DNA of 64,000 nt, from assembly GCF_020176955.2 (NCBI RefSeq), contig NZ_JAIUCZ020000013.1:1-64000 (forward strand), in the 5' to 3' direction. The notes under the pieces are model-generated. The model searched no databases and was not told where the DNA came from. It saw nothing but the letters and a program-made list of their open reading frames with translations. The position numbers and the translations under genes were made by a program. Below are positions 7,896 through 15,756 of the stretch, piece by piece (the stretch's first letter is position 1; each line of letters opens with the position of its first letter). This stretch comes from Nocardia sp. alder85J. Lineage in GTDB: Bacteria > Actinomycetota > Actinomycetes > Mycobacteriales > Mycobacteriaceae.

Positions 7896-10625
7896 TCAGT
7901 TCCCGATCCGTTCGATGAGCAACCCGAGACGGTTGTCGTAGCGCAGCTGGTGGCCGGCGACCACCGCGCAGCCGTCCTCGTCGAGCTCGAGGACGAGTTC
8001 ACCGGCCAGCCATGGTGATTGCTGCCATCCCGGATAACACGCGGCTTCCAAGGCGTCGATGACGACACCCATCCTCCCGTAATTGGTCAGCATCGCCGGA
8101 AGCCGGATCGTGCACGCCGCCAACGCTTTCGCCAACCCAGGATCCGGCGGCGCGTCGGTGGGGACCAGCCGACCACCGTAACCCGCCGCCTCGTCCAGCG
8201 CGTACACCTCGGCCCCGGCTCTGCGGACCATGATCGCCTCGATCGTGTCCTCCGCGTCACGCACCTGCGCCTGGCCTGCCACACCCTCGAGGTCGTCGGG
8301 TACTCCCACCGCGATCCAGCCCCGCAACGTGGACATCTCCCCGTACGGACTGCCGAGCAGGTAGTCGCGCGCGCGAACCTGCTGTCCCGCAACGAATTCA
8401 CGCCATCTTCGCTCCGCGCCGGCCATCACGTCCTCCCAGCCGCCGGGACACACCACGGTCTCGGCATACGCGCCGGCCACCAGCTGTGGCACCTCGTCCG
8501 GAATCCGGATCACCGGATCGGACCGGCCTTCCAACACCGCCGCGGCGCGCAGCAGCCGCGCAGCGCCGTACACTGCCACCGACCCTTTACCGGGTACCGG
8601 CACCGCCGAGGTCCGGTCGACACCCCGAATCGGGCAGCGCGGCAGCGTAACCCGTGACGGCCGGTCCGGGCGGACGTGCCGGTGCAGGCGGCCGATCCGT
8701 TGCAGCAGCAGATCCATCGGCGCCAGATCGGTGATCAGCAGATCGACGTCGATATCGAGCGATTGCTCGATCACCTGCGTTCCCACCAGCACGAACCGGC
8801 CCGGCCGGACCGCCTTCGACGGTGGCCCGAGCGCGGCGCGCAGCCGAGCCTCCAGCGCGGCCCGATGCGAGGCCACGAAACGCGAATGCACCAGCAGCAA
8901 CTCGTCCTCGGCGAATCCTGGATCCTCGGACAAGGCCGTGAACATCTGCTGCGCGCGAGCGACCGTGTTACAGACGATCCCCGCCACACCGCCTCCGGCC
9001 AGCGCATCACGTACCACCGCCACGACCCCGGCCAGATCGTCGGCGATCCACTCCGACACCACCTCGATAGACCGACCCGACGCCGGCACCGGCGCCGGAT
9101 CCACCCCCGGTGGCCACACCGTCACACTCGGATAGGTCTCCGCAGTCACCGCCGCGACGGCCGGATTCCCGCCGGACGCACCCCGGCTGTAGGCATCGAC
9201 CAGCGAAATACGCTGCGCTGGAGGCAATGTCGCAGACAACAGCAGCACCGGCACCCGGTAGGCGCCGAGCCACTCCAAGCAACGAGCCAGATACGTCGAC
9301 ATGTAACTGTCGGCGGCGTGCACCTCGTCGACGATCACGACCTTGTTCGCCAACGCCAGATGCCGCAACATCACATGCCGCGTCTTCAACGCCGCACGCA
9401 ACACCTGATCGATGGTCCCCACCACGACATTCGCCAAAGGGCCCTTCTTGCCCACATACCAGGAATGCGCCGCGACGCCCGAATCGCCACAGTCGACACC
9501 GATCGACGCGAACCCCTTGTGGCGCAGCTCGCTGAACGAGGAGTTCAACGCCGCTTTCCCATGCGCCAGGAACATGCTGCCCACCGCATCCGGTAGCCGC
9601 TGCGCCCACTCCCGCACACGATCGAACATCGCATTCGACGTCGCCATCGTCGGCAGCGCCACGAATACCCCGCCGAACCCGAACCGGCGCGCCAAGATCT
9701 CCGCCGCCAACAGCGCCGCCTCGGTCTTCCCCTCACCCATCGGCGCCTCGACGATCATCAGCCCCGCCACCGGCATCCGCTCCGCCACCCGGACACACTC
9801 CGCCTGCAACGGCCGCACACCGGCACCGGCAGGCAGATCGAACCGGGCACGGAACAATTCCGTACCCGACAACCGCGCCGACGGGCGCCACGGTGCCGGC
9901 AAACCCAGCACCTCCCACGCCTCCACCGCCGCCACCGACGACACGCGTGCACTGTCCAGCGGGAACAGGTCCTGGTTGCTGGCAATCCAATCCGACACGA
10001 TCACCGCCGCCGTCAGCAACGCCTGCACCGTCACCGGCAACGCGATCCGCTGCCACTGCGGCAAACGCCCCAGTACCCCCACCGATTTCGTGACATGCAA
10101 CATCAACTCGTCACGACTGGAAATCCACTGCCCCTCACCGAGTAACGCCCGCTGATGCGGTGCCGACTGCGACTCCGAACGAGTCGGCGGCACACCGTGA
10201 TGACTACCCACCACGATCGAATACGACTGCGCCACTTTCCTTCCCCACCCCAACCCCAGCAGGAACCGCTCCAGCTCGGCCTGCCCGGCCAGCCCGTGCG
10301 GCAACGCCCGACGATTCGCTGGAGGATTGCGCAGATCCAACCCCTTGTCATGCATTACATCAGCCAACGCCGGAACCTGACACGCGAACGCCGGCGTCAA
10401 CTTCCCCACATCATGGACACCCGCCAGCCACCGCAACAACAGCCGACCATCGGCCGGTCCCTCTGGAAACCCCTCGGAAATCACACGTTTCGTGCTCTCC
10501 GGAAGCCACCGGTCCCACACCAGCCCCGCCACCGCCGCAGAATCCGCCAGATGCCTTACCAGAGAAAGGCTTCCGCCGTCACGATCACTTTTCGCCCACG
10601 CGGACAACGTCGACGCCGACAACAT
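7896..10625 (-). CDS. cas3: CRISPR-associated nuclease-helicase Cas3
   Basis: Cas3 of 909 aa, recruited by Cascade to nick and degrade target DNA. An N-terminal HD nuclease domain (His25 in LVRHLADSA; HD at 71-72 in LAGVHDVGKLTPAF) is followed by a superfamily 2 helicase. The helicase has a Walker A motif near residue 295 (APMGEGKTEAAL), a DEVH box near 425 (VIVDEVHAADSYM) and motif III LLLSATLPPA. Later motifs include VGTQVIEQSLDIDVD and QRIGRLHRH. The ATG is preceded by a G-rich stretch. It is the first gene of the cas operon. All nuclease and helicase motifs are intact, so interference is probably functional. Confidence 0.96.
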   Translation of the reverse strand: MLSASTLSAWAKSDRDGGSLSLVRHLADSAAVAGLVWDRWLPESTKRVISEGFPEGPADGRLLLRWLAGVHDVGKLTPAFACQVPALADVMHDKGLDLRNPPANRRALPHGLAGQAELERFLLGLGWGRKVAQSYSIVVGSHHGVPPTRSESQSAPHQRALLGEGQWISSRDELMLHVTKSVGVLGRLPQWQRIALPVTVQALLTAAVIVSDWIASNQDLFPLDSARVSSVAAVEAWEVLGLPAPWRPSARLSGTELFRARFDLPAGAGVRPLQAECVRVAERMPVAGLMIVEAPMGEGKTEAALLAAEILARRFGFGGVFVALPTMATSNAMFDRVREWAQRLPDAVGSMFLAHGKAALNSSFSELRHKGFASIGVDCGDSGVAAHSWYVGKKGPLANVVVGTIDQVLRAALKTRHVMLRHLALANKVVIVDEVHAADSYMSTYLARCLEWLGAYRVPVLLLSATLPPAQRISLVDAYSRGASGGNPAVAAVTAETYPSVTVWPPGVDPAPVPASGRSIEVVSEWIADDLAGVVAVVRDALAGGGVAGIVCNTVARAQQMFTALSEDPGFAEDELLLVHSRFVASHRAALEARLRAALGPPSKAVRPGRFVLVGTQVIEQSLDIDVDLLITDLAPMDLLLQRIGRLHRHVRPDRPSRVTLPRCPIRGVDRTSAVPVPGKGSVAVYGAARLLRAAAVLEGRSDPVIRIPDEVPQLVAGAYAETVVCPGGWEDVMAGAERRWREFVAGQQVRARDYLLGSPYGEMSTLRGWIAVGVPDDLEGVAGQAQVRDAEDTIEAIMVRRAGAEVYALDEAAGYGGRLVPTDAPPDPGLAKALAACTIRLPAMLTNYGRMGVVIDALEAACYPGWQQSPWLAGELVLELDEDGCAVVAGHQLRYDNRLGLLIERIGN

Positions 10626-10839
10626 GAACCCCCCCGATCCAGAAGCAACGAGCTATGACAGCAACCCCAACGGCAACAGACTAGCGGGCACCATCGACAC
10701 AAACAGCCGATCCGACCGAACACCCACATCGACGCGGCAGCGACACATCAACACAGTGACCATCGCTGCCAACTTCGCCGAGCTCCCCTCGCGGTGCCTC
10801 TGGAACCCCTCGCCGCCACCCGCGAGCCGTCGGAGAACC

Positions 10840-11040
10840 TCATCGGCCCGGACGTCTGAAGACCGCGACGGTTGCGATGAACACATTGGCGGCGACTTCC
10901 CAATCCGCCAGCACGCCAGCAACAGTCGCGAAGAACGACCCCATCACCAGGATCAGCACTGGATGAACACCCCATGTGGACGAACCGTCATCGGGTGAGC
11001 CATGGGAAGAGCTCTTCGCTGGCGGCCCTGGCAACTTCAT
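10840..11040 (-). CDS. Small membrane protein upstream of cas3
   Basis: A 66-aa frame, same strand as cas3 and ending 214 nt before it. The start is well supported: TTAGGAGTTCGGAC precedes the ATG, placing AGGAG about 8 nt upstream. Residues from about 26 to 61 hold one or two hydrophobic stretches (HPVLILVMGSFFATVAGVLA and VFIATVAVF) flanked by an N-terminal Ser/Pro-rich segment and a C-terminal RRPGR. I do not recognise the family. It could be transcribed with the cas operon or be an unrelated small gene. Confidence 0.45.
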   Translation of the reverse strand: MKLPGPPAKSSSHGSPDDGSSTWGVHPVLILVMGSFFATVAGVLADWEVAANVFIATVAVFRRPGR

Positions 11041-11320
11041 GTCCGAACTCCTAACCTCGTGACCCTGAATTCATCTGTGCATCAACCCCTCCCGAGAGAC
11101 GGGCGACGCAATCGAAGCTGCCGGGAAGCCAGCTTGTTTGACGTTGTAAACGCAAGCTTACGTCTCCAAGGTTGGCAATCAAAATGTAGTCGGTCAGCCG
11201 CGAGGGGAGGCACTGTTCGATAGGGGCAACCGGTCTCGTGTGGTTCATGGTGCCGGCCAAGCGGCGATGGCCGCGAGGATGGCCTTCGTTGCATGAAGGC
11301 CACCGACTCGGGTTCTGGAA

Positions 11321-11409
11321 CCGGCGATCCCCGCAGGCGCGGGGAAGGTACTGCACAGCCCAGGTTTCGACGTCACCAAGGGGCTCATCCCTGCACGCGC
11401 GGGGAATGC
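11321..11409 (-). CRISPR. Two degenerate orphan repeats
   Basis: Two decayed copies of the CRISPR repeat, 11321-11349 and 11381-11409, lie 60 nt apart in the minus-strand orientation of array 1. The second keeps the GCGT loop and ATGAGCCC handle of array 1 with one stem mismatch (GCAGGG for GCGGGG). The first has lost the handle (ATCGCC) and has a GCCT loop. They look like the remains of an earlier array between cas3 and array 2. Confidence 0.6.
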
Positions 11410-11592
11410 GAACAGACTACCGAGCGTCCTGATACAGGGACCTGCTGGCCAGTGCTGCCGCGGCACAACGGATCACGGATATCGTTGCGACGAGGTCGGT
11501 TGTAGGCAGGGCCAAGTCGGGGTCGTGGTTTGCGAGCTACCCTGATGTCTACGGTGACATCGACACGTGTCAAGATCGACTTGGGTCGATCG

Positions 11593-11641
11593 AAAGTGAA
11601 TGAAAAACCGGCTTGGGCGCCAAGAACCGCGAGGCCAATAA
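11593..11641 (+). promoter_or_regulatory. Leader of array 2
   Basis: The 49 nt before the first repeat begin AAAGTGAATGAAAAAC, and GAACC occurs about 20 nt before the repeat. Both elements match the region upstream of array 1 at nearly the same distances. The sequence from 11041 to 11592 contains no gene I can support apart from the two orphan repeats; the longer leader and promoter of the array probably lie within 11410-11592. Confidence 0.55.
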
Positions 11642-12158
11642 GTGCTCCCCGCACGCGCGGGGATGAGCCCGGGCAATGCCGCCGTGCGTGGCCGGGTTGC
11701 CAGTGCTCCCCGCACGCGCGGGGATGAGCCCTACTGGCTGGCGTCGCGCTGGCGCTCGAGGAAGTGCTCCCCGCACGCGCGGGGATGAGCCCATGGATTT
11801 CATCCCACGCGGCCTCAACCGCCCGTGCTCCCCGCACGCGCGGGGATGAGCCCGAGGCCGCGGGTGCGATCTTGGCTACCGGGTCGTGCTCCCCGCACGC
11901 GCGGGGATGAGCCCTCACGCAGCACGATCAGAGACCGGGTACCGTCGTGCTCCCCGCACGCGCGGGGATGAGCCCTCCAGCTCGACGCGCACCGGTCCGG
12001 CCAGCACGTGCTCCCCGCACGCGCGGGGATGAGCCCGGATCTTCGCCGTCGTGGGCCTGGTAGTGATTGTGCTCCCCGCACGCGCGGGGATGAGCCGTAC
12101 GTGTGGCTCACGCAGGGCCCCGACGGGGTGTGCTCCCCGCACGCGCGGGGATGAGCCC
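11642..12158 (+). CRISPR. CRISPR array 2, leader-proximal part, 9 repeats
   Basis: Nine repeats of 29 nt with 61-nt period start at 11642, 11703, 11764, 11825, 11886, 11947, 12008, 12069 and 12130. The repeat begins GTGCTCCCC and ends ATGAGCCC on the plus strand, so transcription is rightward, away from the cas operon. It differs from array 1 at repeat positions 1, 2, 12 and 15; the loop is ACGC instead of GCGT. The spacer after the ninth repeat is interrupted by the IS21-family element, and the array resumes at 14734. Confidence 0.97.
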
Positions 12159-12249
12159 ATTCCCACCGGTGTCAACGGCCAGCGTGATGTCGCCGCTGGT
12201 GGCCGACCGAAGTCTCCACCGCTTCGCCCTGGAATGATCAGTTCACCGG

Positions 12250-13038
12250 TCACCTCCTCCCTGTCGTGCGGTGCCGCATCCGGTAGGAATCACCCTCGGT
12301 GACCACCACCGTGCAGTGATGCAGCAACCGATCCAAAATGCTTGCCGCGGTGGTGTGTTCGGGCAGGAACCGCCCCCACTGTTCGAACGGCCAATGCGAC
12401 GCGACAGCCAACGACCGCCGCTCGTAAGCCGCCGCAACCAGCCGGAACAACAACTGCGTCCCGGTATCGTCGAGCGGCGCGAACCCGACCTCGTCACAGA
12501 TCACCAGGTCAGCCCGTAGAACCGACTCGATCACCTTCCCCACGGTGTTGTCGGCAAGACCCCGGTAGAGCGTGTCGATCAACTCGGCGGCGGTGAAGTA
12601 CCGGACCTTCAACCCCGCCGTCACCGCGGCGTGTCCGAGCCCGACCAGCGTGTGGCTCTTGCCCGTTCCCGGTGGCCCGATCAACGCCAGATTCTGTTGC
12701 GTGCCAACCCATTCGAGACTTGCCAGGTAGTCATAGGTCGCAGCCGGGATCGACGACCCGGCGACGTCGAACGTGTCCAAGGTCTTCGTCACCGGGAACG
12801 CGGCGGCTTTGAGCCGGTTCGCGGCGTTCGACGCGTCCCGGGCAGCGATCTCGGCCTCGATCAGCGTGCGCAGCACTTCTTCCGGGGTCCAGCGTTGCGT
12901 CTTCGCGGTCTGCATCACCTCCGCCGCCAACCGCCGGACCGTCGACAACTTCAACCGCCGCAGGCCGGCGTCCAGGTCCGCGGCCAGTTCCGGGACCGGT
13001 TTCGGCGCGGCCGTTCCCGGACGAGCAGCGGTGGTCAT
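12250..13038 (-). CDS. istB: IS21-family helper ATPase IstB
   Basis: IstB of 262 aa, the AAA+ ATPase that assists the IstA transposase in target selection. Walker A is GPPGTGKSH near residue 127 and Walker B is LVICDEVGFAPLDD. FRLVAAAYERRSLAVASH and the C-terminal HHCTVVVTEGDSYRMR are typical of IstB. The ATG overlaps the istA stop as ATGA (13035-13038), so the two are coupled. It appears intact. Confidence 0.96.
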   Translation of the reverse strand: MTTAARPGTAAPKPVPELAADLDAGLRRLKLSTVRRLAAEVMQTAKTQRWTPEEVLRTLIEAEIAARDASNAANRLKAAAFPVTKTLDTFDVAGSSIPAATYDYLASLEWVGTQQNLALIGPPGTGKSHTLVGLGHAAVTAGLKVRYFTAAELIDTLYRGLADNTVGKVIESVLRADLVICDEVGFAPLDDTGTQLLFRLVAAAYERRSLAVASHWPFEQWGRFLPEHTTAASILDRLLHHCTVVVTEGDSYRMRHRTTGRR

Positions 13039-14534
13039 GACGCGCTCCCGTCACCGGTGATCCGGTAGGCGTCCAGCGACCTGGTCGTCGCGGCGGGCAG
13101 GTCGAGGACCAGGGCGTCGCCGGCCGGGCGGGGTTGCGGGGCCCCGGCGCCCGCGGCGAGGATCGACCGGACGTCCGCGGCCCGGAACCGTTTGAACGCC
13201 ACCGCCCTGCGCAGGGCGGCGACCAGATTCGTCGTGCCGTGCGCGGCCCCGAGCGCGAGCAGGATCTCGAGATCCTGGCTCAGACGGGTGTTGCCGATCG
13301 CGGCGGCACCGACCAGGAACGCTTCCGCGTCCTGTCCGAGCGCGCAGAACTGTTTCTCGACAGGGGTTTTCGGGCGCGGTCCCCGGTTCGGGGCCGGGCG
13401 CGGCCCGTCGTAATGCTCGTCGAGGATCGACGTCGAACCGGGTGCGACGAGTTCGTGTTCGGCGATGATCACCCCGGTGCCCGGTTCGATGATCAGCAGG
13501 GCGCCGCAGTCGACGACGAGCGCGACACTGGCGCCGATCAACCGCATCGGGACCGAGTAACGCGCGGATCCGTAACGGACACAAGAGAGTTTGTCGACCT
13601 TGCGGGTCACCGACGCCGCCGCGATCTCCAACCGCAGCGACGGTAACGCCGCCAGGACCTCCCGTTCGCCGGTGAGGCGTTCGTCGGGAACCGCGCAGAT
13701 CTCCGAATGCATCGTCGAATTCACTTCCGCGCACCACGCTTTCGCCGCGATATTGGCCTCGCGCAGTGTGACGGTCCGGCCAGCGATCGCTGCTTCGGTG
13801 ACCAGCGGGACCGCGAGATCTGTCTGGGCATAACCACACAGGTGTTCCACGACACCTTTCGATTCCGGATCCGAGGCGTTGCACCAGTCCGGCGAGAAAC
13901 CGTAATGCGTTGCGAAGCGGACGTATTCAGCGGTCGGGACCACGACGTTCGCGACGACACCGCCTTTGAGGCAGCCCATCCGGTCGGCCAGGACCTTGCG
14001 GGGGACGCCGCCGATCCCGGCGAGCGCGTCGGCGATCATGGCCAGGGTGGTGGACTGCCGCTGGTCGGCGGCGAACGCGGCGAACCGCCACCTGGAGAAC
14101 GCCAGGACCGCGCAGAACACGTGCAGGCCGGGCGCGGCTTCGGCCCAGTCGATGACCAGGAACTCGCCCGGGACCCAGATCCCGGGGCGGCGGCCGCGGT
14201 GGTTCTCGGTGCGCCACAACTGTTTCTCCTCGGCGACCAGGCGTCGGAAGTTGCGTGGTGACCCGTCGTAGCCGGCCGCGCGAGCGACCGGGAGCAGTCG
14301 TTTCGCTGTGATCCGGCCGTGGGAGGTCTTGACACGTTTCGCGACGAGGTCGCGGTATTGGTCGTAGTTGTGGGGCGCGGGCCGGTGTTCGGGCCGGGTG
14401 CCGCCGTTGGCGGCGCGTTCGACGACTCGTTTCACCGTTTTGTGTGTGGTGCCGCACAATTCGGCGGCGCCTCGGTAGGTTCCGACCTCTCGATAGGCGG
14501 AAATGATGTCCATTCGCTCTCTCGCAGACTTCAA
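13035..14534 (-). CDS. istA: IS21-family transposase IstA
   Basis: IstA transposase of 499 aa if it starts at the TTG at 14532-14534, which has GGGGAG six nt upstream; an ATG at 14511-14513 (MDIISAYREVG) is the alternative. The order is an N-terminal HTH (TYRGAAELCGTTHKTVKRVV), then the DDE catalytic core with Asp in FLVIDWAEAAPG, Asp in VLADRMGCLKGG and Glu in SDPESKGVVE, then a C-terminal beta-barrel region. Both partner genes are complete, so this copy could still be mobile. Confidence 0.94.
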   Translation of the reverse strand: MKSARERMDIISAYREVGTYRGAAELCGTTHKTVKRVVERAANGGTRPEHRPAPHNYDQYRDLVAKRVKTSHGRITAKRLLPVARAAGYDGSPRNFRRLVAEEKQLWRTENHRGRRPGIWVPGEFLVIDWAEAAPGLHVFCAVLAFSRWRFAAFAADQRQSTTLAMIADALAGIGGVPRKVLADRMGCLKGGVVANVVVPTAEYVRFATHYGFSPDWCNASDPESKGVVEHLCGYAQTDLAVPLVTEAAIAGRTVTLREANIAAKAWCAEVNSTMHSEICAVPDERLTGEREVLAALPSLRLEIAAASVTRKVDKLSCVRYGSARYSVPMRLIGASVALVVDCGALLIIEPGTGVIIAEHELVAPGSTSILDEHYDGPRPAPNRGPRPKTPVEKQFCALGQDAEAFLVGAAAIGNTRLSQDLEILLALGAAHGTTNLVAALRRAVAFKRFRAADVRSILAAGAGAPQPRPAGDALVLDLPAATTRSLDAYRITGDGSAS

Positions 14535-14733
14535 TAGAACTCCCCGGGGTCGGTGGGAGGTGACAGTTGGCGCTATCACCGTCCACCGCCCCGGGCCTGG
14601 TTCCGGGGTTGACACGAGGAGCGAAGTGGCGGGGACTTCTACTTGGCCGCCCGCGGCGACCTACACACGGCCACCAGCGGGGACTTTAGGATGGCCACGG
14701 ACATCCCACCGGAGAAACCTATTCCCTCGGTGT

Positions 14734-15310
14734 GTGCTCCCCGCACGCGCGGGGATGAGCCCACTTCCCGAACCGGGAGATCAACCACGTCAGTGTGCTC
14801 CCCGCACGCGCGGGGATGAGCCCCGGTTGAACTGCCGACGACCGATCGGCCACGAGTGCTCCCCGCACGCGCGGGGATGAGCCCCGATCCACCTGCACTG
14901 CAAGTGCGGTGTGGTGGTGCTCCCCGCACGCGCGGGGATGAGCCCCGCGAAGGTGGTGGAAGACCGTTCTGTGTCAGGTGCTCCCCGCACGCGCGGGGAT
15001 TCGGCCACCTGCGCACCCGCAATTTTCAGGGTTTCCGGGTGCTCCCCGCACGCGCGGGGATGAGCCCTACACAAAGAATACCCACTTCATATCAAGGTGG
15101 TGCTCCCCGCACGCGCGGGATGAGCCCTTAGGGTTTGGACCTGATCCGGAGGGGGTAACGTGCTCCCCGCACGCGCGGGGATGAGCCCACGCTGACGATC
15201 ATTTTGATGCGAGGCTCACTGTGCTCCCCGCACGCGCGGGGATGAGCCCGCACCGGTGATCGCCAGACCGGCGGTGTTCATGTGCTCCCCGCACGCGCGG
15301 GGATGAGCCC
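14734..15310 (+). CRISPR. CRISPR array 2, distal part, 10 repeats
   Basis: This is the continuation of array 2 after the IS21 element. Repeats start at 14734, 14795, 14856, 14917, 14978, 15039, 15100, 15160, 15221 and 15282. Two are degenerate: the copy at 14978 ends GGGGATTCGGCC instead of GGGGATGAGCCC, losing the 8-nt handle, and the copy at 15100 is one G short (28 nt). With the proximal part the undisturbed array had 19 repeats and 18 spacers. Confidence 0.96.
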
Positions 15311-15546
15311 TGCGCAGCGCCAATGTCGCTTCCGCCTGAAGACTGGCCGGGGTGGATGCTCGCGGTGACGTCGGCGATATCGGGCAGGTCCTGGTTCCCG
15401 GATTCCGCGGTGGCGGCGGTCAGGGCGGCTCGGTGTCGGGCCACGGTGCGTTCGACCGCGTCGCCGAGGTTGTTGAACAGTTGGTGATCGAAGCGGATTA
15501 CCAGCTGTAGGTGGTCGACTGGGACGCTCGACCGGGAGTGCCTGGA

Positions 15547-15577
15547 CCCCGAACTCACTCTTGTGGGTTCGGGGTTT
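15547..15577 (+). terminator. Strong hairpin followed by TTT
   Basis: CCCCGAAC and GTTCGGGG pair, with CAC/GTG extending the stem around a TCTT loop, and TTT follows on the plus strand. It lies 237 nt past the last repeat of array 2 and may end that transcript. The interval 15311-15546 contains no gene I can call; a minus-strand frame there reads partly protein-like (VDHLQLVIRFDHQLFNN) but lacks a credible start and may be a gene remnant. Confidence 0.45.
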
Positions 15578-15756
15578 CCCTGTGTCGGGCGAGTAGCTCG
15601 CGTTGCTGGATTGTCGCGACCGGTGCCGCCATTTGGTTGGCGTCGTGGTCCTGCCGCGCGTGGGTGGCGTGGCGCATCAAATGTGAACCCCCGCGCCGAC
15701 ACGACGTCCTCGACACGGTCCACCGTCGCACTGGAGTAGAGAAGAACCACACGGTC

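Larger units (their letters stand above)
12170..14703 (-). mobile_element. IS21-family insertion sequence in a CRISPR spacer
   Basis: A 2,534-bp element with istA and istB on the minus strand. The ends are TGTC...: the left end reads TGTCAACGGCCA and the right end, reverse-complemented, TGTCCGTGGCCA. Extra copies of a GGGGACTT...GGCCAC motif occur near both ends (12199-12220 inverted; 14633-14653 and 14679-14698 direct), as expected for IS21 multi-site ends. The 9-bp sequence TCCCACCGG flanks it on both sides (12161-12169 and 14704-14712). Collapsing the duplication leaves a spacer of exactly 32 nt between repeats 12130-12158 and 14734-14762, which proves insertion into a spacer. Confidence 0.95.

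Noticed and set aside
12170..14703. Idea that the two right-hand arrays are independent arrays with a cas-associated gene pair between them
   Set aside because: The genes are istA/istB, and the flanks rebuild a single 32-nt spacer, so it is one array with an insertion.
15199..15750. 183-codon minus-strand frame past array 2
   Set aside because: Partly made of repeat translation, no credible start; kept only as a possible gene remnant.
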